In this document: positions 47,560 through 59,526 of the stretch, piece by piece
Position numbering within the stretch: position 1 is the stretch's first letter
Layout: every line of letters begins with the position of its first letter
Made by a program: the position numbers and the translations under genes
From: Thamnaconus septentrionalis
Lineage: Eukaryota; Chordata; Actinopteri; Tetraodontiformes; Monacanthidae
NCBI GenBank assembly: GCA_009823395.1
Contig: CM020511.1
Coordinates: forward strand, 22,411,001 to 22,475,000
Direction of reading: 5' to 3'
DNA length: 64,000 nucleotides
Notes under the pieces: model-generated
Database searches by the model: none
What the model was told of the DNA's origin: nothing
The model's input: only the letters and a program-made list of their open reading frames with translations

Positions 47560-49181
47560 CGACAAGTTGTGGGCTCACCATCCGCAAAGGAAGCTGTAGG
47601 GGTCGGGTGCTTTGTGGCACTGGCAGCAGTGTAGGCCGAGGGCCTCGATGATCTGGACCTCAGAAACAGCCTCTGGCTGTAGGGACATAGAATGTCATCT
47701 CGCTGGGCGGGAAGGAGCTCAAACAGGTGCAGGCGGTTGAGAGATACCGGCTAGATATAGTCGGGCTCATCTCCATGCACAGCCTGGACTCTGGAACCTC
47801 TCCATTTTTCTGGCATTAGCCGCGGTGAGCAGTGGTGGGATGGTGTCGGCTTGCTTATTGCCCCACAGCTCAGCCACTACGTGTTGGAGTTCACCCCACT
47901 GAACGAGAGGGTCGCGTCCCTGCGCATTCGGGTTGGGGACAGGTCTCTCACTGTGATTTCGGCCTATGGCCCAACTAGCAGTGTAGAGTACCCGGCCTTC
48001 TTGGAGTCCCTGGGAGGGGTGCTGGATGGTGCTCCAACTGGAGACTCCATTGTCCTGCTTGGGGACTCCAACGCACATGTGAACAATGAGACCTGGAAAG
48101 GCGTGATAGGGAGGAACGGCCTCCCTGATCTGAACTCGAGCGGTGTTCTGTTGTGGACTTCGGTGCTAGTCACAGTTTGTCCATGACGAATACCATGTTC
48201 GAGCACAAGGGTGTCCACCATGCCCAAGCCCGAAGGTCAATGATTGAGATTGACTTTGTTGTTGTGTCATCTAAACTCTGTCCATGTGTCTTGGACACTC
48301 GGGTGAAGAGAGGGGCTGAGCTGTCAACTGATCACTACCTGGTGGTAAGTTGGATCCGTTGGCGGGAGAGGAGACCGGAGAAACTCAGCAGGCCCAAGCA
48401 TATCATGAGGGTCTGTTGGGAACGTCTGGTTGAGCCCTCTGTCAGTGCGGTCTTCAACTCCCATCTCTGGGAGAGCTTCTCCCAGATCCCGGGGGAGGTT
48501 GGAGACATTGAGTTTGAATGGACCATGTTCTCCACCTCAATTGTCAATGTAGCTACTCGTAGCTGTGGTCATAAGGTCTCTGGTCCTGTCCGTCCGGCGC
48601 CTCAGGAGGGGGAAGCAGTTCGCCATACAGACTGTTAAAGGTGCAGATGGGGAGCTGTTGACTTCAACTGGTGATGTTGTTCGGTGGTGGAAGGAATACT
48701 TCGAGGATCTCCTTAATCCTGCTGTCTCGTCTTCCGCTGAAAGAGCAGAGGCAGGGGACTTGGGGGACTTGTCTAATACCCAAGCTGAAGTGACCAAGTT
48801 GGTCAGAAAGCTCCTCAGATGATGTGGTGATGTTGGCTTCATCCAGCCATAACCTCCAGTGTGTGCTGGGGCGGTTTGTAGTCGAGTGTGAAGTGGCCGG
48901 GATGAGAATCAGCACCTCCAAGTCCGAGGCCATGGTTCTCAACCGGAAAAAAGGTGGCTTGCCCTCTCCAGGTCGGTGGAGAGACCCTGCCTCAGGTGGA
49001 GGAGTTCAAGTATCTTGGGGTCTCGTTCACGAGGGAAAGATGGAGTGCGAGGTCGACAGGTGGATTTGTGTGGCGTCTGCAGTGATGCGGTCGCTGTACC
49101 AATCTGTTGAAGTGCAGAATGAGCTAAGCCGAAAGGCAAAGCTCTCGATTTACTTAGAAGCAGAAGAAGAAGAAGAAGAAG
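47560..49181 (+). mobile_element. RTE-type (Rex3-like?) LINE fragment with internal deletions
   Basis: The plus strand encodes an AP endonuclease: [44 protein letters not shown] (GDxN motif, usually GDFNAH), then a block with SMIEIDFVVVSS and AELSTDHYLVVS (catalytic SDH-like STDH). After 48580 pieces of the linker follow (KEYFEDLLNP near 48695-48720), and then the RT is cut: KLVRKLLR is joined directly to DDVVMLASSSHNLQ, so fingers and most of the palm are lost and only the second half of the catalytic box remains. MRISTSKSEAMVL and LSRKAKLSIY follow, ending in an AAG run at 49158-49181. Frameshifts are present. Assignment to the RTE clade is from memory of related fish elements and less certain than LINE itself. 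Confidence 0.85.
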
Positions 49182-52130
49182 AAATATTCTGACCCACAGC
49201 GAAAAAAAACCTGAGCAGCAGCAGCAGCAGGCCTCTACTCTGACCTCCGGCCAGGCTGGAACATGTTTCCACTGGCTTTCTGCTGATCCCTCATGCTATG
49301 TGTGTGTGTTTGTGTGTGTGTGTATGTGTGTGTATGTTGAATCACAGTCGTCATTCCACCGCAAGTCATCATGTTTTATGCCCTTTGCACCACTTTTTGC
49401 ACCCGACCCACTTGTAAAATTTGTCTACTTGCTAGAACGGTCACTTTTGATACTGAGTGAATGACTCATGACTCAGCGACTCATCTTTCTGCTGACGGAG
49501 TGCTGATCTCACTTTGGTGATGAGAGAAAAAGAAGAAGAAGAAGAAGAGAGGGCGTAAAGAAGAAGAGGGCCCTCCCTCTCCCCCTGATCGCCCTCCTGC
49601 TGTGATCAGAGGTTCTTTGAGACACTCGCCCATTCAGTGGCCAGGAAACGTGCAGCGGGCTGCTGCGTGATTCGGCGGAAAAGATTCGAACAAGTCGTGT
49701 GATATGTGAGATTCTTCCAGCAGCTGCATGAACGGCTGCAACTACTGCTGTTGTTGTCATTGCTGTTGTTTTTAACACAATGTTGCTCTTTCATTCAGTC
49801 AGGGGCTCAGCGGCTTTTGACCTCCGACCTTACACACGCCGCTGCAACATCGATGTTTTGTAGATTCCCAATGAAAGACCAGGATCAATGAGGGTAAAGT
49901 GGGAGGGGCCATTGTGTTTGCGTTTGGGACGGGCCCGAGCTGTGATTGACACTGACTATTTGACCCCCGACCAGGCACAACAACATCTCACCCACCGTGG
50001 AGCAGAGAGGTTGGGCGGGGTTAGACAAGCCTGGCCCTGTCGACCCCCAGCGGATGCCGCGGCGACGTGAAACAGACGCTCATGAGCTGCTGCTGCCGCC
50101 GCCACATTCTGACTTATGGATCACATGGGTCTCATCGAGTGAACAGGAAATGGGTGACCTACTTCTCACATGTTTGTCACCCAGTTTCACAGCGTCACAG
50201 TTCCCTAGCTACCAAGGCAGGTGACAAAGAACAGGGGCAGTGTGAGTGAGGGAGCGAGTCACTGAATCTTTGAGTGAGTGAGCCCTTCCACTCCGACAGA
50301 CAGGGTGCAACGGGATGAAGACACCTCGTCTATCAGTTTTGTTGAAACTCAAAGATGATGTGAAGCTTCCTAAGGTGTATATGCGTTGTGTTTCACTTTA
50401 TATTATGTATTTCCATTTTCACTGTGCAGAACTATTGGTGGATTTGTAGAAACACGGACAAGTGTGAGCAGCCTGATGAGAAAACTACCACCCTGACAGC
50501 CTGTTTGTTAACAGCTGCCTTCAGCGTTGATGAAAACACAAAAATGATTGACAGTAGATGTGGTGATTTCAGTTTCGTATCCACACAACACAAACAAGCA
50601 TTTGTCAAACATCTTTGATATTGGGGATTAAAATAATGATTCCAACAGAAGCTGAACCAGTTCCTGAGTCATATGACCAGGAGGCTGACTAATTCTGCTG
50701 ACCTCTCGTTTAAACAGTAGATCCCCATCGTTGCGTAACTGAATGATGTACGTACAAATTATTTTGTAACTTGGATGAAAAAAAAACCTGATTTCAAACG
50801 GCTGGAATTAATTTTTCTTTATGTCTAATTGGTTTTTTGAGCCGTGAGTTATTGCACATGAGGCAGTAATATTAGTATTGTTAAAAGTATCAAGCACAGA
50901 CGTGGGAAAAAAAAAGATTGAATAAAATAAAAAATGTATAGAAATTACAAATATTTTCCATTGTAAAGTAAAAACAAATTTGATGAAATGGGTCACTGTC
51001 AAAGTAGAGCAACAAACAGCTGAGGACGGAAGAGGAGGGAACCGCCGGCATGTCCAGGCCTGATCCCGTGATTAATTGCGTTGGAGGTTGTTGCCTTGTA
51101 TACATGGAGGATTTAATATTAGACAAAATGTCCTGTGACTTCCTCCCCACTTGATTTAAAAAAGCCTCGACCTCTTGCCGGGAACATCACTTCCCCCTTC
51201 CGATTACAAAGCATGCCTTGTTCCTGAACTGTCCTCCCTCATCTGCGAAAAAGAAAAAAGAAAGAGAAAACAAAACAAAACATGCATTAAAAGACTTGGA
51301 ATTACTTCATGCAGGGTCAATGACAGGCAATGGGACACTGAACACTGAAAGCCATGAAGGCTGTTACTATTCTAACCAGCTAACCATAGTCAGCTCCTCA
51401 GACCGAAGGTAGCACTATGTTTTTGACGCTCCATCCTACTAACGCTTGCGGTGTTTATTTTGTGCAATTCACATTGCGGTGATGGTTTTTTCGCAACCAC
51501 CTGCACACTAAACATGTAGGTGCAGGGTTAGGGTATGTTTGTAATAAGTATTTACATGTGTAAGTATGTAATAGGTGGGTCTAAATTAACTGTTATAACA
51601 CAGAAAGCAAAATCCTTTATTTGTGTGCATTTGGTTCCCAATGAAGACACTCTGCTAAGAACTGCTTAACATTTATATGGATATAAAAACTGCCTTGAAA
51701 TGCAAAATAAAAGAATTTTAATCCCACAAATCAAAAATGTGATTAATCGTAGTTAACTACAGAGAGTCAGAGATTCATCTAGTTTAAAAATGTCATCTTT
51801 TGATATCCCTACTTATATCATGTTGGCCCATAAACGTTGCCCAGGAACAGGAAGTTTAGACTGAGGCGATCCATTCAGAGAGCCGTTGGTTCATCAACAG
51901 AGAACTAACAGGCAAAGGTCAGTGGCCGCCTAATATGAAGCACTGTGTTAATCATAAACTGTGTCCACTCATAGCAGCTGCCATGGCTATAAACTGCTGA
52001 CCAACGCAGATGTGATGTCGAGCAGCAAGGCGAGGTAAAGCCATTGGCTGTGTGGAACAGAGTGGAGCCTGTGAAGCCTGTGGACGTGGTGATAGAAGGT
52101 TGTGGTATTTTGAACTGGTGAAGTGTGTTT

Positions 52131-52131
<1 letters not shown>
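49182..52131. other. Unassigned noncoding sequence
   Basis: No gene recognised. Includes short GT and AAG runs near 49295-49340 and 49528-49550. Confidence 0.45.
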
Positions 52132-52163
<32 letters not shown>

Positions 52164-53653
52164 CTTTTATTTGTACAGCGCTAAATCACATCCAAAGGTG
52201 TCTCAAAGCGCTTTGTACAATAAGAGAAAAAAACAACTGGCCCCCCAGAGCAAGCAAGGTGGGGGCCAGGGTGACAGTGGCCAGGAAAAACTGCCCTGTG
52301 GGAAGAGACCTAGAGTAGATCCAGACTCCAGAGGCCGTCATCTTCCTATGACCAGTTGGGGTGGGAAGGAAATTCAAAAAATATAGGGAGAGAGAGAGAG
52401 AGAAAGTGAGAGAGGGAGAGAGAGAGAGAGAGAGAGAAATACAAGTAGCCAGAGTGGCAGACAAATCAGAGTGAGTTGCAGGGTTAACAACAAAGCTCTC
52501 ACAATATAGATGTAGACATATCAAAATAAATCATTCAAATATAGAACTACAGAAAGACACACATAGGTATATGAGGTATAACAATATAAACATGTAGATG
52601 TATATAAATAGATGTTGTGTCGTATACATCAAACTAATCTAAAATTTAAATAGGCTTAAATGTTAAGTGGTGGGGTAGTATAGCTACTGTCCATGTAGAA
52701 TGTGTTTGTCCGAGGTTTGGGAGGGCAAGAGTCCATAACGGCACATGATTTGCCGCTAAATCAAGTCCTAGGTCCCAATCCAGACAGCAAAGATGAAGTG
52801 ATGGCACCAAGACTTCCAGGACTGCACTCTCCTGCTCCCGGCATCATGGTCATCACCTGCCAGGGACACACAGAGACTGCGGCAGTATCATGCAACTAAT
52901 CGGTACTAGAGGTGGAGAGGAAAAAGTGATAGAAGCTCCACCTGCACATACCGACAATCCCTTTAACGGAAGAGATAGATCTCCCTCAGCGGCCTAGCCC
53001 TATAGCAGCTTAACTGACAGCGAGTTGATTCTAACTGTCAGCTTTATGGAAGAGGAATAAATAAACAGACCGTGTCTGCCCCCCAAACTGAGGCCAGAAG
53101 ATGGTTCCAAAGTAAAGACAAAAAGCTGAAACTCCTACCCCCTGATCTGACTTTAGAAACTGTACGTGTTACCAAAAGCCCTGAATCCTCATGGAGAAGG
53201 GTTCTGGGAGGATGATAAGGTTCAATAAGTTTTTCAATGTAGGAAGAAGCCTGAGAGTGAAGAGCTTTTTAAGTTATCAGCAGGATCTTATATTCAATTC
53301 TAGATTTAACTGGAAGCCAATGTAAAGATGCTAAGACTGGTGTAAGTTGCTGCCTCCTTCCAGTTTGAGTTAGCAGACGTGCAGCGGCATTTTGAGTTAA
53401 TAGTAAGGTCCTAAGAGAGGAGTTTGGGCACCCTGCTAATATGGAATTACAGTAATCTAATCTAGAAGTAACAAACGCATGGATGATTTTTTTTTTTTCT
53501 GCATCTCTAAAAGAATTTTTAACAATATTTCTTCAATGGAAAAAAGCTGTCCTTGCTACATAAAAATGACTCCAATGTTTCTCACAGCATTATTGGAGGC
53601 AAAAGCGGTATTATTTAAACTAATATGACTATTGGAAATTTTGTCTCTAAGAT

Positions 53654-53732
53654 ATATGTATAAAGCGCTTTGAGACGCCATTGGTTGTGATTTAGCGCTG
53701 TACAAATAAAAGTTTATTATTATTATTATTAT
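53654..53732 (+). mobile_element. 5'-truncated LINE 3' end inserted in opposite orientation
   Basis: A 79-bp plus-strand piece (TAAAGCGCTTTGAGACGCC ... ACAAATAAAAGTT, ATT tail) inside the minus-strand LINE. Flanked by TAAGAT on both sides (53648-53653 and 53733-53738), consistent with target-primed insertion. Confidence 0.8.
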
Positions 53733-54349
53733 TAAGATCCCTTGGGCCCACAATAATAACCTCAGTTTTACTGGTATTGAGCATCAGGAAATTTTTGCGT
53801 CACCCAAGTTTTGATGTCACTTACGGAAGTTTCTAATTCAACTAACTGATGTGCTTCATTGGCCTTAAAATGACAGATATAACTGTGTATTGTCCGCATG
53901 ACAGTGGAAACTGATGTTATGCTTTCGAATGATATCATCAAAAGGTAACTTGTATGTCAAAGAGGAGTGGTCCAAGAACAGACCCTTGAGGGAAATAAGA
54001 TCTAAACCAATTTAAGGCTTGATATTTGCTGCCAATAACATCCTCTAGTCCTCAAAGTCCACTGTCAGATGCCATCAGGAGACCATTACTCACCTTTAGC
54101 AGTGCAGTCTCAGTGCTGTGATTATTCCTAAAACCTGACTGAAACACCTCAAATAAATTGTTTTCATTTAAAAAGTCATTAAGTTGCCTGGCAACTATTT
54201 TCTCTAAATATAACCTAAATAGACCGAAACAGAAGGTTTGAGATTGTCCTAAAATTAGATAGTACACTTGTGTCCAGATTATGTTTTTTAATAAGGGGTT
54301 TACTTACAGTTACTTTGAAGGATTGAGGGACATAACCTGTGGATATTGA

Positions 54350-54943
54350 CTAATTAATTATTCTGAGTACGACACTTAGTAATGGTGATACCTCCTTTAA
54401 AAGTTTAGTTGGGGGTGGGTCCAACAGACTAGTGGTCGATTTTGCAGAGGAGATAAGAGAGTTAAGTACAGAGAGTCCAATTTGCTGAAAACTCTCAAGA
54501 TGAATATTGGTGTTGCCATGTTTAGGCTGTTCTTCCATGGGGCCAGTGGATGAAGACAGAATGGATCTCTCATTTCTAATATTTGCTATTTTATGCAGGA
54601 AAAAAATCCTCAAGTCGTTACTAGACAGACCAATAGGGATACAGGGCTTAACACAATTATGGTTCCTTGTCAGCTTAGCTATGGTACTGAAAAGAAATTG
54701 TGGATTATTTTTATTGGCATTAAGAAGAGCAGAATAGTAGGTAGTTCTACTCACACGTAGGGCCTTTTTGTGGGACCTATAACTATCTTGCAAAGCTGCA
54801 TAGGATAAGGCTGTTTTTGATGAACGCCAAATTCCCTCTAGTCTTCGTGAAGATTGTTTTACTTTACGGGTAGAGACATTAAACAAATGAGCTGATTTAT
54901 CCTGCTTTTTTGTTGTTACTTTATATGGGGCCAAGTCGTCCAA
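54350..54943 (-). pseudogene. LINE ORF2 linker between endonuclease and RT
   Basis: The longest uninterrupted part (197 codons) of the minus-strand LINE: SRRLEGIWRSSKTALSYAAL, SYRSHKKALRVSRTTYYSAL, NNPQFLFSTIAKLTRN, and a FFLHKIANIRNE segment. This region is typical between the endonuclease and RT of L2-group ORF2 proteins. It ends before the RT start at about 54240. Its open state is notable given the decay on both sides, but it has no catalytic residues of its own. Confidence 0.85.
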
Positions 54944-55530
54944 AGTTGATTTTAATAGAGAGACACTATCTGAGAGTCAAGAGTCAAGATCTACAGTATG
55001 TCAGCCTTATGAGCAGGAGGACCAACCGAACTCATGTTGGAAGGTACAACTGCACTATATACAATCTAACACGACAGGGAGCATATCTTTGAATTTGACT
55101 ATGACTGTGTCCGAAATTTTTCAACTTAGTATATATTTATATTGAGGGATGTAATCAGCCAGTATAAAATTAAAAGTGGAAAAAAAATGGTTGGATAAAA
55201 GTGCATTTTGGGGGAAAATGGCTAATTACTCTATGCTAAGACCATTGGTTAGAATTAGATCTAAAGTATGATTATGCTTATGAGTGGGAGCATTCACTAC
55301 TTGGGGGAATCCTAAAGAGTCAAAAATTGATTTAAATTATGAAGTCAGACGTCAACAAATATTTAAGTCTTCTACCACTATAATCGTATCCTTAGTTAAT
55401 GCCAAATTAGACAAAAATTCAGAGAATTTGTCAAAAAAAGAAGAATATGGCCCTGGGGAACAATAGATGATAATAAATTCAACAGAATTGAACAATTTAT
55501 TGAATGACAGCAGAATAGACGTGTTTTTCA

Positions 55531-56535
55531 AACATCACCCTCCAGGCCAAGGCCTTCACACAGTCCCTGTGACTGTAAACTTGCGTAGGGGTGCCAAAAA
55601 ATTGGCACTTGAAACAGGCAGTGAACTTTTATTTTGGCATCTCTACCTCGGCCGCGCGCCCACACACAACTGTGAGTGCCTTATCTGTATCTGTATGAGC
55701 ATCAGCTTCAAGTTACTGATTGAACGAGCAGGAAATGTTCTGCGTGCTGTCGGCTCAGAGGAGGAAACGTGCTACCAGTGGATAGCTTGTGCAGTTGAAA
55801 AAAAATCCCAACCATGTGGGGAAACCAGAAGTCAGGATGTTTTGTCTTCTCTTACTGACAAAACTTTTTGTCTTTCTCTTCCTCATCTCAATGACAAAAG
55901 CTGACATCATTTTTATTTATTTTTTTTTGTTAATGCAGAGATTTATAAATGCAGCCAATGCTATATGACAGGTCATTGAGGAGACCTCTACACAGAGCGC
56001 TGTGCGATTTACGACAGAAAAGAGCATCCACCTTAATATATATATATATATATATATATTAGGGCTGTGAATTGATTCATTTCTTCTCATAATTTTTGAT
56101 GTTTAAAAGTCTGTTATTTTTTGCATTTTAAGACAGTTTTATGTCCATATTAATGTAAAGCAATTCTTACCATATTGTCTTAACTGGGAACCAAATGGAA
56201 ACAAAATAAAGGATTTTCATTTTTTGATCTTTTGTATTTCTTTCAAAACGGTGCATCAAAACAGACCCACTTAATACATTTGCATTTTACAGGAGTTGCC
56301 ACCCATTTAGCAATCGATTTAGTTAGCTTCTTGAACGTATTTCCAGTGGCTGTGCCTGGACGTTTAGCTTTGTTTAGCAGGTGGTAGCTTAAACCATCAC
56401 TGCAGTTTGAATTGCAAAAAATAACAAAACATCAAAACATAGCGTTAAGGCTTGAGGAGCTGGCTACAGGTGAATGGAAGGGACAAAAGACTTAAGTTAA
56501 TAAAAATGCAATTTAAAAAAATCTTATGTCTTGTT

Positions 56536-56622
<87 letters not shown>

Positions 56623-58685
56623 GTATGTGTGTGTACACACACACACACACACAGTTGTGCACTTCTTCTTTAGAAAAGGCCATTCAATAATGGAACTGTG
56701 TGCTGAAAGAGGAACCTGATAAGCAGCTATGCCTCTCGCTGCACAAACAAGCTCTCTGTGTTGACAGAGCAGCGTGCGCGACTCCGAGACTGGAGGTTTA
56801 ATGAAAGACTGTTTCCCCCTCTTCAAAGCTCAAAGCAGCGCGAGCCTGTAATTCTTTGCCAATGACGCAGCCCTGGAAACTTTGAAGTGCTCCCTCCGCC
56901 AGGCTCGGCAGGAAAGTTCAGAAAACAACTAAGCAGACCGACGACAGAAGCGGTTTGTTTATTTCCTGGGCCGAGGACACTCGCGCCTATCTTCACACCT
57001 CAGGGTCAATTCTGAGTATTCAAGAGCTTTTGACTGAGTACCGCCACGGCGGAGCCGCCAGTGTTAAAGATAAAACTTTGCGTCAGCTGACTTCCCAGAA
57101 ACTGTTGCTTTTTTTAAAAGTCGGGGGCGGGCTGTTGCTAGGGGACGTGCAGGCCCCGCAGCCAATAGTGTGCATGGGGAGATTGGGTTACGCTTCTTGT
57201 TCGTGTTCAGACTAAAACATGAAGTTGGGTTCGAGCTCCTGCTGACTGCAGCCTGAACCGCTGCTGGCTCAGGGTTCTTCCAAAGCTGCACGGACAGCAT
57301 GCACTGCAATAAAACTCTGCTGAGGAAACTTGATTAGCTCTTTGAAAGGAATTCCAAGGACTATGAATCGCTTAAATTCAACCTCTGTATCGCTGAGAAA
57401 CACTCCCTGAAACAATCCCATCACAGGAATGCTGACAACCTGCTGAAAACCCTCCCACACACACCTTGTCACACGGCCTCAGCAGCAGTAAAACAACAAA
57501 ACCTTTGAACAGAATAAATATTGCAGTAAAGTTCCCTGACATTCTACACCTGCTGGCGAGATGACCTTTAGAGTGACCCCCAAAACCGGTCAGACAGCAC
57601 CGCCACGGACTTTCAGGAATTTGCAGCTGGATGCACGTAAAACGCAGATCGAAGCCCTTGATTTGCAAAACATTATTTGCATGTTTGGCCACTTGGCTTT
57701 CTTTGATCAACGATCAGCATCCTGCTGGCGTTTGCACTTTCCCAGAGATGCGTTCAAACTTCAATAACGCACCGCACTAATAAGCCCACCGTTGGGAAAC
57801 CCAACGCAACGTGCTTTGCATATTCAGCCCGAAGATGCTGGGCTGCTCGCTGCGCTGTGAACCCGCCCCCAACACCAATCCACCGCTGCATAGTGCAAAC
57901 CTTGCCATGATATTGCCTCAGCCTCAATTCCCTGGTGGCCTGCCACTGCCTTACAATGAGCTGTGTTAGCATCATTAGCGTCAGGAGAGGTTGCGGCTGT
58001 GAGCAAGTCGGTCACTATGGAGAGCCTCGACTCCCATTTCCACCCTAGAGCTGCCATGTTTGTCCTGTAACCCAAGACAACTGGGAGAATCTGAACAAAC
58101 AAGGGCGCAGCTGCACATCTGCAGCGTCCCCGCCCAACCAACCAACCCATCTGATGTGTTCTGAAGTAACGCTTTAACTGTCCTGAGGTTCCGCATTTGA
58201 CTTGATGTGAGTCAGAGGCAAGTGTCAAAAAAGCCTGGTGACATTGCCTTTTTTCCTTTGGTACCAACGTGATGCTTTAAATTAAGTCACAAGTCTAGTG
58301 ACTGAGAAGGGCGAAGGAAGTAGACAGTTGTGCAACTTTGGGGAGGATGTTGTGAACTGCTTTTACCCCAGTTTCAAAACATCTGGTGCTCTATGACTTG
58401 GTGCAGCTCTACATATCTGCCTCTGCAAGATGTTTGACGAAAGGAAGGAGAGAGAGAGAAAAAAAAAACCCTGCAGATGCAGCCGAGTGCTCGGTGCGAT
58501 GCGGGCACGGCCGCAGTCTAACTTCTAGGAAACAGCAGCCGCTGCTGCATCAGGTTCCGGTGTGAAAAAATAAAGTTGACGAGTTCAAAGGTAAGACAAA
58601 CTTGTATAAGAGCTCTGACGTGGTGAGACCTGCACATTTATATCCACATTTGAGATCATATCAGAAGATTACAAGCATTTCTTTT
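55531..58685. other. Unassigned noncoding sequence downstream of mcl1
   Basis: No gene recognised. Contains AT repeats at 56036-56060 and a CA/TA compound repeat at 56537-56653. 57560-57860 looks relatively complex and holds several factor-binding-type words (see findings). Open stretches at 55467-55904 (+) and 57824-58267 (-) have no motif I recognise. Confidence 0.4.
56537..56653. repeat. (CA)n/(TA)n compound microsatellite
   Basis: CA and TATA blocks alternate, and the right half (GTGTGTGT then ACACAC) makes part of it self-complementary. Confidence 0.97.
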
Positions 58686-59409
58686 TTTATTTTGTGAAAT
58701 TACAGCTGGACCAGGAGGATTATTAATTATTAATCACTGATTAATCATTGTCCTCTCTGTGCGTTAACAATTTAAACAGAAACAAATCAAACAAAACACA
58801 TAACCTGCACAGTCACAATCCTCAACTTTTTGTCCCGCTGTCAAACTCAGACATTCCAACAATTAAAAGAAACAAAAGCCGTGCAGTCGCCTACTTTTTG
58901 CAAGTGGCGAGTCCACATTGTATTCAAGAGAAAGATCAACGTGCAAATGTACGCTCCGTCTCAGAACACAGTGGATTCTCTATAAACTCTGGAAGTGAGA
59001 ATGAAAAAAAAAAAAGAGGCATTGATGCAGTTTTAACGTCCAAGTTCCCTGACAACAGCAGTGAACTGCAATAGAAGTCTAGAAAAAAAGAAGCTAAAAA
59101 ACAAACAAACAAACAAACACTCAATAACCCACAGCTACTTTAATTCGATTAGATATACAATTTGTACAATTACAAAAATAAATTTCTTCAGTTAAATAAT
59201 TTTAAATTCCCAACTGCTGTTTATGTCCTTCGTGGCTTCACATGTGACGATGAAGTGTGACTTATCTTGAAGCTGAGCAAGGACCAAGTTCCTTAACTTG
59301 GGCAGGGAGGGAGGACCGGGAGTGCACAGAGATCCCAGTACAAACATTCAACTTTCAAGTCGAACAGGTGACCGTAAAAACAAAACAAAAAAATGTCTGT
59401 TCAATAGGT
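58686..59409 (-). other. mcl1: Probable mcl1 3' UTR (limit uncertain)
   Basis: Begins after the stop codon at 59412-59410. The first AATAAA on the minus strand that I see is at 58691-58686, giving a 3' UTR of about 720 bases. ATTTA-type AU-rich words occur near 59178-59205, as in the unstable MCL1 transcripts of other vertebrates. The true end could be further left. Confidence 0.4.
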
Positions 59410-59526
59410 TCACCTGATCAACATTGCAAGTGTTGCCCCAATTCCTGCCACTCCTACAACAGTCATTAGGGTGTTCCTCACTATGGACTCCGTGTCTGCT
59501 TCTTGAAAGAACTCCACAAATCCATC
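59410..59526 (-). CDS. mcl1: mcl1 coding exon 3
   Basis: Starts after TTTCACAG with DGFVEFF (rest of BH2) and encodes the C-terminal membrane anchor (TLMTVVGVAGIGATLAMLIR), ending with TGA at 59412-59410. Confidence 0.95.
   Translation of the reverse strand, partial: DGFVEFFQEADTESIVRNTLMTVVGVAGIGATLAMLIR

Larger units (their letters stand above)
52132..55530 (-). mobile_element. L2-group LINE with endonuclease, RT and (TGAT)n tail, inactivated
   Basis: Minus-strand order: endonuclease remnant at about 55500-55180 (SPGPYSSFFDKFSEFLSNLA, IIVVEDLNIC where GDFNIH is usual, HNHTLDLIL, SNHF where SDHF is usual); a long open linker at 54943-54350; RT start at about 54240-54060 (LEKIVARQLNDFLNENNLFE, FRNNHSTETALLKVSNGLL); and RT palm at about 54000-53780 ([12 protein letters not shown], then [10 protein letters not shown] in place of YADDTQLY). 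The C-terminal part and 3' UTR run to 52164 and end in GCGCTGTACAAATAAAAG plus TGAT repeats at 52132-52163. Substitution of catalytic residues in both enzymes and several frameshifts show it is dead. A GA-rich microsatellite lies at 52385-52438. Confidence 0.87.

Noticed and set aside
55467..55904. 145-codon open stretch on the plus strand
   Set aside because: It starts within the antisense of the LINE endonuclease, has no recognisable domain and no splice or promoter context; likely fortuitous.
57824..58267. 147-codon minus-strand open stretch downstream of mcl1
   Set aside because: No motif, no splice signals consistent with a longer transcript; could be 3' UTR or intergenic.
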